From Cryptomeria japonica (lineage: Eukaryota; Streptophyta; Pinopsida; Cupressales; Cupressaceae), in contig NC_081410.1 of the NCBI RefSeq assembly GCF_030272615.1, forward strand, positions 573,635,241 through 573,699,240: 64,000 nucleotides of DNA. The letters run 5' to 3'. Below the pieces are notes generated by a model. It did no database searches and had not been told where the DNA came from. It saw only the letters and a program-made list of their open reading frames with translations. A program made the translations under genes and the position numbers. This document shows, in pieces, positions 23,731 through 35,799 of this stretch (within the stretch, counting starts at the first letter, position 1; each line of letters starts with the position of its first letter).

Positions 23731-24978
23731 CTCCTCGGTACTTAAACCTCAGAAAGACTTAATTCTAAGGCTTCGTCTAACGGGAATAGTGTAAGTAGGG
23801 CTTATTGTTGTAAAACTCATGCACTAGAGAGGGAGAGAAGATTTTGAATTTAGGGGTAGCAAATTTCAATAAAATCAGCCAATCTCCTAGATTTAAGCTG
23901 TTGAATACAATCAGGACAATCTCCCAAAATTTTGGAAAAAATGTCAGGGACCGTGGCGCTCGGGGTGCACACGGTCCTCGCAACTTTTTTCAAAATTTTC
24001 AGGGATGAAAGTTATGATGATTTTAAAGCTAATCTGAAAAAATTCAGTGATTTTACAATCTGTAGATAGGCCAAATTAAAGTTGCAATCTCAAAATTGAA
24101 CCCTACCAAGATTGTTGAAAAATGCAAAATTTGAATTTTGAAAAAGAGAGGGAAACTGAAATTTTGAATTTTATGATTTTAGAGGGAATACCAAAAGAAA
24201 TGCAAGTTTTGAATTTTAAAAGTTGACTCAATTTCACGCAAAATTCAATTTTGAAAGCGGAAATCAAAGTTGGTGTAATTAAACACTTAATTTCAAAATT
24301 TACAAATTGCAAGAATTTGAATAAAGCACTGAAATTTCGAATGAATGCCAACACACTCTTCAGATTTAGGACAGTAAGAACACAATTTTGACACAAAATT
24401 TCAATTTCAACAATTTTTGAATGATTAGAAGCCTTAATCCAAGCAATCACTAGACCAATTTTGACTTTAATTTTGAAAGTGTTGTAATTGATAAAATCAG
24501 CCAAAATTCTAGATTTTAGCAGAAAAATACAGTAAGATCTAACTCCCAAAATTTCAGAAAAAATGTCAGGGACGATGGCGCTCGAGGTGCACACAGTCCT
24601 CGCAACTTTTTTCCAAATTTTCAGGGATGAAAGATATTATGATTTTGTTGCGGAATTCAAAGTTACAGCTGATTTGGAGATGTATTGATCAGTGAAATTA
24701 TCAGTCAAAGGTTGAATCAAGAGGGTTTTAAAAATTAGGGTTTTGACACTTAACCACTTAATTTTTCAGAAGTAAAGCACAAATATGAATTGACCATTTG
24801 TAATAGAAGGGTAGATCTAAAACAAGCATTAACAATTAAACATTTCACAAGCTCAATTACTAAAAAGAAAATTTAGGGTTTTTATGCAATTAACCTCTAA
24901 AATTTGCAAAATATCAAACATGGAAATTTAATCAAGGCATCCAATTTTCAGATCTAGCCATGAATAATCAAAAAGGAT
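23731..24978 (-). other. 5' leader of element B with a ~155-bp direct repeat
   Basis: Non-coding leader between PBS and Gag. A segment with AAAATCAGCCA, AAAAAATGTCAGGGAC, GGTGCACAC and CGCAACTTTTTTC...TTTTCAGGGATGAAAG is present at about 23872-24025 and again at 24492-24646, roughly 620 bp apart. Each contains a GACCGTG...CACGGTC-like hairpin, and a related version lies in the LTRs near 18751-18785 and 25368-25402. Confidence 0.7.
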
Positions 24979-24997
24979 GTTCACGTTGGGTTCACCA
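24979..24997 (-). other. Primer binding site of element B (minus strand)
   Basis: On the minus strand, TGGTGAACCCAACGTGAAC starts three bases inside the LTR edge at 25001. TGG pairs with the CCA end of a tRNA. I cannot name the tRNA from sequence alone. Confidence 0.6.
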
Positions 24998-25000
24998 AAA

Positions 25001-26261
25001 TGTAAAGCAGAAAATCATGAGCGAACCCTAAGTGTTCCCCCCACCACTCCGAGGAGAGGGGAAGGAGGTCACTAGGGTTGATGGTTTTCACTTAGAGGAG
25101 ACTTTACATTCAAAAGAGGGGTTGAAACCCACAAGATCCAATCCCACACAATGAAAAATCGGGTTCTAAATGAGTTTCAAGGATTGTGACAGCAAGGCTA
25201 CCCTCTTTTGTAAAGAATGTAGATAGAAGGATTAAGCTAGTAATGCATAAAAAGTGAGAAAGATTCACTTATAAACAGAGATAGGAATATAGGATGAAGT
25301 TGTGGACCTGGAATTAGTAGTAAAATGTCGAGACGATGCTATCCTGCAAATTTGAGTGAAAGTTGATGGGACGATGGGGCCCGGCATGCACACGGTCCTC
25401 TGAAAAATCCATGAAATGAAGGGGGATCTGTTCGTCTCTGCACAAGGATTCCAGATCTTCAATTACAGCTGCGTACCTGCAACCTACACACAGAAAAGAG
25501 AGGACGATTGGGGGGTTAGGGATTAGGGGTTTGCCCTTAGGTCAAACCCTAGTTTTAGAATTAACCAAGAAATGAGAATGCTATAAATGTAAATGATTGT
25601 AATGTAAAACAAGTACTAGTACCTTGTTGTAAGAATGTTTGTATTCTTACATGCGAAGGTGTAAATGTTGTTGTATGTTGTATGTTGTAAATGATCTCCT
25701 CTTCAATGGTTGAATCCTTGTCTTGAATGCAACACTTAGCCTTGAATGGAGACTTAGAATGATCAATTGCTTGAAGGAATGCTTGAATGCTTGAATGCTT
25801 GAATGTTTGAATGTTTGAGTATCGCTTCCGTCCTTTTTTCCCTCCTCCAAAATGGGAGAGGAAATGTAGTTTATATACTTGTCAATTAGGGTTAAAAGAC
25901 TAATTTTTCTGACCTTAGGCCGACCTAGGAAGATTATTTTCCAATTTGCAAACATAAAGACCCGAGACCCAAAAGAGACCGGGCCCAAAAAATAGGGCCA
26001 GGGACTAGGGCACTGGGTGCCATGGTCCTAGGGGACCAGGGCACTGGGTGCCATGGTCCTGAAGGACTAGGACACTGGGCACCATGGTCCCACCTCCAGG
26101 GACAGTAGGGTGCAAGGAGGATCAAGCCAGGGTGCTGAAAAATGCAGTTTTTGATGTCATGAACAAGTTTCGGGGTCTCCATTCAGGTTCCGTGTTGCAT
26201 CGCCATCATGAAGACCCAAATGCAGTCAAAATTGCAAGTGTCACAATTTTAGGATGCTACA
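25001..26261 (-). repeat. LTR of element B (5' LTR in element orientation)
   Basis: Same length as the other LTR (1,261 bp). TATATAAA box on the minus strand at 25870-25877. On the plus strand it starts TGTAAAGCAG and ends GGATGCTACA, followed by the CTAGT duplication and then the rest of the A LTR. Confidence 0.92.
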
Positions 26262-26266
26262 CTAGT

Positions 26267-26556
26267 TTAGTTCATTTGTTAAAATCATGCATAAATAGGA
26301 TGCATTCATACTAAATTTGATCTAAAACATCCCTCGTTCTTGCATTTGTCATCCCTAAGTCACTCTTCTTAGTGATCTGAGAGCAAAGGCGTTGGCTTGA
26401 GGGACCTTGTGAGATAGAGAACCATGAAACACTCCTTGGGAAGTTGAGCTATTCTGTATGGCTCCATAACTTGCACCAAGAGTCCCATGGGTGTGTGGGC
26501 AAGTCTTTGAATATTTTCACAATTTAAGTTTCATTGAACCTCTTTTCCCACATACA
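26267..26556 (+). repeat. 5' LTR of element A, second part
   Basis: Continues the A LTR after element B (TTAGTTCATTTGTTAAAATCATGC and onward, matching 42236-42523) and ends CCCACATACA four bases before the PBS. Together with the first part the LTR is about 1,423 bp, against 1,465 bp for the 3' copy, which has two extra segments of ~25 bp. Confidence 0.9.
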
Positions 26557-26560
26557 TTTT

Positions 26561-26577
26561 TGGCGCCCACCATGGGG
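26561..26577 (+). other. Primer binding site of element A
   Basis: TGGCGCCCACCATGGGG starts four bases after the 5' LTR. Sequences starting TGGCGCC are common PBSs in plant Ty3/gypsy elements; the exact tRNA is not settled here. Confidence 0.75.
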
Positions 26578-26659
26578 AATAACCCCATTAATCAAATTAC
26601 TTTTTGAATATGACCAACTTTATAGGTACGCAAGAAATGAGAATCGATGTGTAGGGAAC

Positions 26660-26905
26660 TTTTCTTAGCGCATCAGGTTAACACTTCAGTGCATCCGGTA
26701 TATTGTTCAGTGCGTCAGACTCATATCTTAGCGCATGAGAAACCTTCCTTAGTGCATAGAGTTTTTAAGTCTTTCCTGTAGCTTTTAGCGCGGGAACTTA
26801 ACTGTCCAGCACATTTGGCAAACAACTTAGCATCCCAGGTCTATCTGATAGTGCATCTGGGGCATTCTATAGTGCATACAGTGTATTTTGTAGCGCATCA
26901 CAAAC
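26660..26905 (+). repeat. Cluster 1 of spaced TTAGCGCAT motifs
   Basis: About eleven copies of a core [C/T]AGCGCAT, AGTGCAT or AGCACAT spaced roughly 20-27 bp, the intervening sequence being variable. GCGC, GTGC and GCAC are the forms expected from one GCGC core after CpG deamination on either strand. Confidence 0.65.
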
Positions 26906-28387
26906 AAAGGGCAGGAAATAATTTGTAACAAAGACTTCGAGAGTTAGACTTGTGGAAGTCCATAAAACCATTCTTTTGCTATCTGATTAACTATTGTTTT
27001 GCAGGTTACTAATGATTTAATTGCAGGTTGGGAGCTTATTTTTATTTGAGCTAGGTTTAAAGTAGTTTGAAAATTTTACTAACTTTGCTAAGTTAGTTAA
27101 AGATTTAGATTTCTTTCATTCCTTTTTAAAACTAAAATTGATCTCACACCTCATTTTGGGCACCTAAAAAGAACAACAACAAAAATCTTTCTTGCTTTCT
27201 TAGGAGAAAATTTTCATTTGGGACATCTAAAAAGAACCAAAAAATTTTCATTTTACAAAAGAGCTTTAGAAAGAACCTCACCATCCTTTGGTGTTTAAAA
27301 GGATCAACTTTAATTTTTGCAAGGTAAAAGAACCTCACCTGTCCAGTTTATTCAAAGTAAAAGAGGGAATTTCTTCCCCTTTGTCCATTTCTTTTGTTGA
27401 CCAAAATCAAAATTTCGCTTTGTTGACTAGGTTTCTTTACTAGAATAGACAATCACTAATTTGAGGAAATAAAATAAACACCATATTTTTATGGAGAAAT
27501 ATCTCCATATAGACTCTAACAAATCATTGCAATAAAAGGCTAAAAAGAACACTTGTGTGCTTTTCTTTGAAAGTGGCAAGTATATGCTCTCCCCTTAACT
27601 GGGTGATCAAAAAGCCAAACCACACTTACGCTTTCACTATTTTAAACATTATATCCTTTAGTAAGCCTACCCTCCCAAGGATTTAACAACTCTTAAAGCC
27701 ATTCTTTGGCTGGTCTGAGGAGAATGACCTAAGTGGGGAATGACTTTGATGCCAAGTGTTCCAACCCACTATAATCAAAAGTGGAAAGTGACGAAAGTCC
27801 TTTTCAATAGTTGTGCGTAGCAATTAGCCTTCCCCCAGTATCTTTATGATACGTAAAACCTTTGTTCTGAAGGTTGGGAAACCTCCTGAGGGATTTTATC
27901 ACTGACGACCAAACAAGAAGCTTGATTATGAACTTTAGCATTAGTAACCTTGAGCCGAGTTAGTATCCAAACATTTGTAGTATCATAGTGCAAGGGTGGG
28001 GAAGAATCAACCCCCAAGATTACTCACCATATATCTCCCAAGATAACTACTCAATTGTGAAGAAATTCACTTTGAGTTAATTTCTGGCAAAAGGCAAAAA
28101 AATGGGTGCCCCCTAGGGAGTGACAAGACTGTTGGAGCTGATGGAGTATCGACAGTAGTGAGCTATGCTATTGTCGATGACCCTTGAATAAAGAGTCTGA
28201 TTGAATTGCATTTTCTGTATCCAAACATGTTAAAACACTGGGATTTGAACACATCCTCACATAACATACACTCATTGTTTAGACTAGGAAAAATGGTTAT
28301 CTCTTTTATGTTGTGCTTTCATTTCTTACTTCAAAAAAACATCCATCATAGTTGAAACAAAATTCAAAATCATAGAAAACTACCAGG

Positions 28388-28720
28388 GCAATTTAGCGCA
28401 TAAGAGCAACATCTTAGCGCTTTAGAACCACATTTTAGTGCATAAATTCTGAACTTTAGCACATAATCAATCCTATTATTCAACAGTTCAAACCTTGGTG
28501 CTTTCGGGAAACATCCTCGTGCTTTGAAGCAACAACTAACACATTGAGTTTGAAAATTAGTGTGTTAAAGCCAGTAGTTAGCACATTAATAGGACATATT
28601 AGCGCATAAACTTTCAAACCAAACCAAAATCAAACAATCCGAGTTAGCATGTCAGAAAGGCAGCTTTGTGCGTTGAGGGTATTTGGTAGCACATTGGGTT
28701 TCTAGCTTAGCACATAGCCA
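28388..28720 (+). repeat. Cluster 2 of spaced TTAGCGCAT motifs
   Basis: About fourteen copies of the same core (TTAGCGCATAAG, CTTAGCGCTTTAG, TTTAGTGCATAAA, TTTAGCACATAAT, GTTAGCACATTAA, ATTAGCGCATAAA and others) at similar spacing, some 1.5 kb downstream of cluster 1 and some 450 bp before gag. Confidence 0.65.
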
Positions 28721-29173
28721 AAATTGAGAAAACAGAGGGCAAAACTGAAACTATTTTTGAAAATCCTGAAAATAGTTTAGGAAGCCCTTTTTCCTCACTT
28801 GAACTCCATCAGATAAAAAATCAAAATCAGAGTATCAAAACTACTCCAAAAGTAATTTTTCCTTAAAACAAAGTTGTCAAAATCTAAAAACTAGTCAAGA
28901 GATAAAACACATCTCTCCTATCAGAATCAGGAAACACCATCACACGTATCAAAAGTTCCTTCAATCAAATGGATTTTTATCCCAAAACATAAACATACTT
29001 GTTTTAAACTCAAAGTTGTCAAATCAAGTTTCCATATCGGGAAAGCTCTTATTCCATAACATTTGACATGCTTTGTCATGAGGGGGCATCTAAACCTTCA
29101 TTTGATAAAGTAAACTTAAGTTTCCAAACAAGATATCAGAATCCAAAACAAAGCAAAGGAAAAGATTGATCAC

Positions 29174-31357
29174 TTGTGCATGACTAATCCTCATATTTTG
29201 AGAAGAAAGAGTATTTATTACAACACCAAGTTAAGGAAACAACAACCTAGTTCTCTGAAACTTGCCAAAAGGAATATATTTTTGTACATCAATCGCCAAC
29301 TCTTCAAATCTCATCGAACATTCCTCCATCATATGCACTTATATCTTCAAGACAAAACAAATGAATTTGATGAGGAACCATTGAGGAGTAGAGCATTCTG
29401 TCAAAAAGCAGCATTCAACCAATGCTTGAATCACAAAGGAAAAATCAATCCAGATTTCTTCCCAGAAGTTTGTATCACCTACAACACACCTCGAGTAGAG
29501 CCACCAACACCTGAACAAGACCTAGAAGAAGAATTCATTCCCTTCATCATAGCGAGTTTCTACTAGATGCCCGCTATTAGTCACTTTCAATGAAACAAAC
29601 AAAGGGAAACACAACTAGAGTCTAGTATGGGATGACGATTATAAAATCCCTTTGACTGTCCAAATCTAGAAGACACAAAGATCACTGAAGAACTCATTCA
29701 GGAATGCCAAGAAAGTGCCTCATTCCAAAGACTGATAGAGGCTGACAAACAAAAATACCTACTCATTCTCGCAAGCAATGGGGTTAGGATTCCTGAAGAC
29801 TTTGATTCAAACACTTTTAGAACAAGGTATTGACTCTATACTTATCAAGAACAACAAAGAGAAGAGGATGCATGTGACACTAAATAAAACCTCCTTGAGA
29901 AAAACATCCCTGAGGAAAACATACTGCTACACATGCCATTCCAAACTAAAAACAATGAGTGGGAAGAACTCTTCCCTCAACAAACAAATGCACCCTTGGT
30001 TGCTCTCACACAACAAATGCAAATGCTGCAAAAAAAAATGCAAGACATGCAACAATGATCAATAGTATGGTATTCCTTGAATGAAATTTGTCCTTATTCT
30101 TTTGACAGAAGGTTAAACATGGTACCTTTTCCCCCAAATTCAAAAATTCCCAAATTTGACAAATATGATGGGAAAAGTGATCCTCATGATCATGTCCAGG
30201 AATTTTGTACCATGAGCCTTGAATTTTCCCATGATAACACTTATTTAATGAGATTATTCCCAAGAAGCTTGGGAGGGAAAACCATGGAATGGTTATCCAA
30301 AATCACACCTCCTATCAGATCCTTTGATGAGTTAGTCAACAAATTCATCACTCAATATTCCTACAACATTCAACATGCCATCACCATGCTAGATGTCTGC
30401 AATACCAAATAGAAAAACAATGAAACTTTCATGGTATTCCTTCAACATTGGTGAGGAATGGTCTCAAGATATCCTCGAGATATGCCTGAAAAGGAAACGA
30501 TGGAAATTTTCATCGACAATTTAAATAGCGAGATGTGTTACATACTCAAACTCCACTACATACCATCTTTTGCTAAATTGATTGAAATTGGCAGCCAAGT
30601 AGAGGAGGCATGTGTCAAGAAAGAAACATTGAAATTTTTCAAAGAAGGGATGAATTCATCCAACTCTAATTACAATAACCAAAACAACAACAACTTAGAC
30701 AAATCTAGGTTCTGGACTAGAAACAAAAATACTGGAAATGGAGGAAACGAAACTAATGATGTGAAATCCAAACAACCGGTGTTAGCTTTATCAGGTAATC
30801 CTCAGGCTACCAAGAATCAAAAGGGTGCTAACCAAGGTACTAACACTTATGCACCAACTACCAATCAAGATCATCTTAACACAAACAACACCAACAATAC
30901 CAAAGACAATAACACCAATTGAGGACCTAATACAAACTCACGAGGTAACACCAACAACTTTACAAAATGCATCTACACACCATTAGGGCAATCATTGGAG
31001 TCAGCATTGAGAGAGCTCCTGGCAAACAAAATTATCTCCTTACCAGCAATCAACAACTTTGAACCACAAATCAAACCACCCTGGTGGAATGACTCACACT
31101 TTTGTGATTTTCATCAAAACAAAGGACATCAAACAAATGATTACATGAGACTAAAAAACATTGTTCAAGACATGATTGATAGAGGCGATTTAATAGTCGA
31201 TGGTCCAAGACAAATGGTGACCATGGCACCTTTAAGAATCCTCTTCCAAACTACAACAAGGATGGAGCTTCAACCTCAAACGATACATGTGGAGCTCGTA
31301 TCAATCACATATACAATAACACCATCAATCATATATCAGTTGAGGACAATCAAGTAA
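29174..31357 (+). pseudogene. Gag of element A (Tat-like), broken
   Basis: Open pieces at 29174-29566, 30077-30412, 30458-30922 and 30995-31357 are separated by stops and shifts. The capsid region contains IPKFDKYDGKSDPHDHVQEF, GGKTMEWLSKI and FITQYSYNI, typical of the Retrotrans_gag fold. An Asn-rich linker follows (about 30655-30920), then CDFHQNKGHQTNDY near 31110-31150 with LKNIVQDMIDRGDLIV, the usual Tat Cys-His box; its last Cys is Tyr here. It would form the virus-like particle coat in the cytoplasm. Confidence 0.8.
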
Positions 31358-31428
31358 ATGTTATTACAATCAATGACAAGCGTGAACATGAATCAATCAA
31401 TGTAACCACCAGAGCTCAAAAATATGTC

Positions 31429-32668
31429 TTGAAGGGACATACGTCAGTAGCAAAAACCATACCCAAGATTCAATATAACCTGGCCAGTCAACTATGCAAA
31501 ACTCCTGCTCAAATATCTATACTTGAGTTGCTGAAACTTTCAGCAAAACACAAGGACATCTTGGAACAAGCACTATTGGAAACAAATGTAGCCCAGGATC
31601 TGGATACTGACAAATTCCAAGCCATGGTCACTCACATGACAGGGCCTCATAATCTCACCTTTTCTGAGCAAGATAATATTTCATTGAGCCATTTACACAA
31701 TACTCCCCTCCACTTTGAAGTATTGGTCTACAAACATTGAGTCAAAAGAGTTAATAGATGGAGGAGCTGGACTCAATATATGTACCTTAAAACTTATCTG
31801 TGCATTAGGCTTCTATGAATAGTCTATTGATCCATGCAAAAAGATCACTATCAAAGAATATGATGATGAAGAATGATCATCCAAAGGAACAATGGTGTTG
31901 CCAATTCAAGTAGGAGCAATACAAAAGGACACTATGTGCCAAGTCCTAGACATAGACCTCACATACAATATTTTATTGGGATGACCTTGGATACATGAAA
32001 TGCAAGCAGTACCCTCAACTCACCACTAGTGTGCTAAGTTCCCCTACAATGGACATGAGATTTCTATATCAGCATATCATAACCCTTTTCAACATTGTAA
32101 TGCTATGGGGGAAGCCCAAGACAGTTTGGTTCTGCATAATAGAGAAAAACAAATTTCCTCAGCACCAGATCTTCAACAAGAAAAGCCTAAATCTTTATCT
32201 ATGGATTTCAAATAGAAGATGAAAATCAAAGAACAAGGCATGGGAGAGTACTCTTTGGAACCCTTGTGTTTAATCAACTTGCCAGTATTGCCTAAATCTC
32301 ATGGGCTACCTTCAACATCAATATATCAAGCAACATAGCCCATCACCAAGTTTGATGGCAAATTTATCCAACTAGGCACACTAGCACATGAATTAGAGGA
32401 AAAGGACATCCTTAGTTGGCTATTCAAGGATGAGGAAGAAGATAGAGCAACTACTATGGAAGTAGCTATACCAACACAGCTATATGGAAAAGGCTACCTA
32501 ATCATGCAACCAATGGGATACAATGGAAAAGGACTGATTGGCAAGCATCAAGAAGGTGTTACAAAATCATTAGATCCTCCTTCACAATCTTGTAAAGACA
32601 AAATAGGATTGGGCTATGAACACGCTCTACCACCAAAGAAGACACCAAGCAAATACCAAAAACCTTAG
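31429..32668 (+). pseudogene. Protease and G-patch-like segment of element A
   Basis: After ~100 codons of linker, a retropepsin active site reads LIDGGAGLNIC (31754-31786), then a flap/tail region with LPIQVGAIQ and NILLG near 31895-31980 and PWIHEMQAV. Stops break the frame several times. Further on (about 32480-32610) comes YLIMQPMGYNGKGLIGKHQ followed by GVTKSL and GLGYEHA, which has the Gly spacing of a G-patch (MGY-x-GKGLG-K-x-x-x-G). G-patches bind nucleic acid or helicases and are known next to protease in some retroelements. Confidence 0.65.
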
Positions 32669-33778
32669 TGGAAAGCAAAGAAGAAGTACAAGAAGGACTC
32701 ATGGGAGGAAGCACTATTTGAATCAGCAAAAAACATACACAAGGAACATGAATATGAGGAAAGAGAGAAATACCAAGAGACATTAGTCATTCAAAGGCAG
32801 AAGCACCTTGTGCAGAAGTACATCATGTTTAAGAACCAGTTTCAAGCAAACAAGAATCACCCCCTGATAACATCATTCCTCCCTAAGGAGAGACAATATA
32901 TGAGAAAATGCAAAGAGTAGAAGCAGGATTTGATACAAAATCAAAGAAAACTATCAGACTCATATCAATCATCAAGGATCTATTTTCACCCTACAACATA
33001 CCAGTCCACAACACTGCAAGAATCTGGGATAATACATGCAAGACCAATTCAAATGAATATGAATGGAGCAGCTATTCCAATGTTATTGGAGATATTGCTG
33101 CAAATGATAGTCATACACCCATTTCTCAAGAAGAACAAGGCACAACACCTATATTACTTGAATTTGGTCTATAGAATATCTATGACACCAAGGAAAACAA
33201 GCAGTGACATTATGAGCAAGTCTACACAGAAGATGATACCATCAAGGCCTCGACAAAAGCATTAACTTATTTAGTATCTTGGCCAACCATGATAATAACT
33301 CGATCTTAACACTTACAATAGTAGAACTTGACCCACCCAATGACTTTTTACCACTTATCTTTCCTAACCTCATAGACTGGGATGAACCTGCAAATATGAC
33401 ATACCAATTTTCTCAAATGATGATTATATTATCCATTACTTATGTACTGTCAACTCGAAAACAGACTCTATGAGTGAACAAAGTAATGACATCTGCAAAT
33501 AGGGGAGTACCAAGTCTCTTAGTCACAAAAATGAACAAAATAAAGGATCTATTGCTAAAAACTAGTCAATGGCAGCACTAGATCACAAAAAAGTAAAAAT
33601 AAATGATGCATCTGTAGGTGAAAACCTTTTTAAGGCACCTAAAGATGGGAGACTTGACACTCTTCCTGAACATTATTAGGAGCAATCACCCATATTGCTT
33701 AAGCCTACTTAATCAATCAACACACTAGAAGTAGCCAAGAACATACACCTAGCAGAATCTCTAACAGAGAAAGAAAAA

Positions 33779-35160
33779 TTAGAGTTTATCCACTTCTTCA
33801 AAGAAAAGAAAATCAATTTTTCTTGGTCATACACAAATATGCCTGAGATTGATCCACACTTAATCATGTATCACTTGTCCATTGCTCTTGGAGGCAAGCG
33901 AGTTAGGAAAAAAATGAGAAAGATGAATCCACATGTAGCACTCATGGTCAAAGTTGAGCTAAAGAAACTATTAGACGTCAGATTTATTTGACCTATCGAC
34001 TATGCTGAATGGATTTCCAACATTGTGCCAATTTCAAAACTAGATGGGAGCATCAGGATATGCACTGATTTCAGAGATGTCAACAAAGCCTGTCCAAAGG
34101 ATGACTTTCCTTTGCCCGGTATTGACATAATTGTAGACCTCACAGCAGGCCATGCAATGCTATCACTAATGGACAGTTTTTCTGGCTATAATCAAATCAA
34201 GATGGCTCTAGAGGATTAAGATAAAATAGCATTTACCTTTCCTTGGAGAACATACTATTGGAATGTCATGCCTTTTGGCTTAAAGAATGTTGGGGAAACT
34301 TATCAACGAGCAATGACAACAATCTTTCATGACATGATGCATACCTTCATGGAGGACTATGTGGATGATTTACTATCTAAGTCATTTACCCAAGCAGAAC
34401 ATCTAAGCATCTTAGAAAAGATTTTTGACAAATTGGAAAAATTTCAAGTCAGGCTCAACCCTAAGAAGTGTGTCTTCGGGGTTACATCAAGCAAATTATT
34501 GGGCTACATAGTTTCATAAAAGGGCATTGAAGTAGATTCAGCAAAGGTCCAAGCCATCATAGAGATGCCACCACCTAAGAACATCAATCAAATCAGATCC
34601 TTGCAAGGATGGCTCTAGTCAATCAAGCATTTCATCACTCAACTAGTAGATAAAAGTCTACCATTCAATCATTTGCTACATAAGAATGTACCATTCAGAT
34701 GGGAGGCCAAATATGTAGAATCATTCTACCAAATCAAGCAATATCTAATGAACCCGCCAGTTCTAGTACCACCCATAGCAAGGAAGCCACTTATTCTCTA
34801 CATATCAACAATAGACATATCACTAGGGGCACTATTAGCACAAGAAAATCAAGAAGGAAAGGAATGAACTATCTATTACATCAGTATAACTTTGAATGGA
34901 TATGAGCTCAATTATATATTCATTGAGAAGGCTTTTCTAATAGTGGTATTTGCTTCTCAAAAGTTCTAACACTACATGCTAACTCATACAATCAAGCTAG
35001 GAGCAAAAATTGACCCTCTAAAGTACTTACTCAACAAAGCAGCTCTCACTGGCAGATTGGGTAAATGGGTAATGATTCTCAGTGAATTTGATATCCACTA
35101 CACAGAGTGACGAGCTATCAAAGGATAGGTAATTGCAGATCAATTAGCCAATTCACCATT
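33779..35160 (+). pseudogene. Reverse transcriptase and RNase H of element A
   Basis: The RT opens with INFSWSYTNMPEIDPHLIMY, then ISKLDGSIRICTDFRDVNKA, FPLPGIDIIVDLTAGH, LMDSFSGYNQIKM, MPFGLKNVGETYQRAM and the catalytic YVDD at 34358-34369. The RT-linked RNase H follows with ILYISTIDISLGALLAQ and stretches of the connection domain. At least seven in-frame stops break it, for instance ED*DKI at 34217 and VS*KGI at 34517. Family and motif order are clear; activity is lost. Confidence 0.88.
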
Positions 35161-35640
35161 AATAGATAAACAACCAATGGAGATTGAATTTCCAGATAGG
35201 GATGTTCTTGCTATTTCCACCAAGCAATGAACCCTATACTTTTATAGTTCCTACACTCAACATGGCTCGGGTGTTGGCATTTTGTTCATCACTCCTAATG
35301 GACACACCATACCAAGATCATATAGGCTCATGTTTCCATGTACAAATAACATTGCTGAATATAAGGCACTAGTTACAGGAATCAAAATGGTCGTGGAATG
35401 GAAAATCATAGAATTAAAAGTCTACGAAGATTCATAACTAGTCATAAATTAGATCAACAATGACTATCAGATGAAAGATGACAAGATGCTACCATACAAA
35501 TGAATGGTGGATGATTTCAAACAATATTTTGTACACATCATCTTTGAGAAAATACCAAGGTTGGACAATAGATCAGCCAATGCAATGGCTACTATCTCTT
35601 CACTGATATAAATTCTAGAACAACAGAGTCATTACAAGTT
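35161..35640 (+). pseudogene. Second (archaeal-type) RNase H of element A
   Basis: After the first RNase H comes a second RNase H domain: GSGVGILFITPNGHTIPRSY, NIAEYKALVTGIKM, IIELKVYEDS, then LVIN and IPRLDNRSANAMATIS. This additional domain is characteristic of the Tat lineage. The first catalytic position, normally Asp in the YFDGS motif, reads YFYSS here, so this domain was probably inactivated in addition to the stops. Confidence 0.75.
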
Positions 35641-35799
35641 TCTAGTAGAGCAATTGTTCTCCCCAGCCTATGACCATTCTGCATCCCATGTTATCTATGC
35701 CTTAACTGGTTCAGACTCTTCATTATATGGAACAATATATGACTATCTCAAAACCAATACCCTACCTATTGACCTATCTTGAAACCAAAAGTGCATCTT

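Larger units (their letters stand above)
18384..26261 (-). mobile_element. Element B: non-autonomous Gag-protease LTR retrotransposon, nested in A
   Basis: Two 1,261-bp LTRs (18384-19644 and 25001-26261) with TG...CA ends are flanked by perfect CTAGT duplications (18379-18383, 26262-26266). PBS, coding frame and PPT all lie on the minus strand, so it is inverted relative to its host elements. By eye the LTRs differ at about 50 positions, mostly transitions, with no indel, so roughly 96 percent identity. The 5.36 kb interior holds one long Gag-protease frame and no RT, RNase H or integrase, so movement needed enzymes from another element. Confidence 0.92.
26578..29173 (+). other. Long 5' leader of element A with two GCGC-motif clusters
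   Basis: About 2.6 kb with no credible coding frame. Two clusters of a short spaced motif, TTAGCGCAT and its variants, lie at 26660-26905 and 28388-28720 (listed separately). The middle part holds a run of stress-free AT-rich sequence with words such as TTGGGCACCTAAAAAGAAC and GGGACATCTAAAAAGAACC repeated near 27157 and 27218. Long leaders before gag are usual in Tat-lineage elements. Confidence 0.6.

Noticed and set aside
20325-23745. Plus-strand open frames across element B
   Set aside because: They are antisense shadows of the Gag-protease frame; the minus-strand translation has clear capsid, Cys-His and protease motifs.
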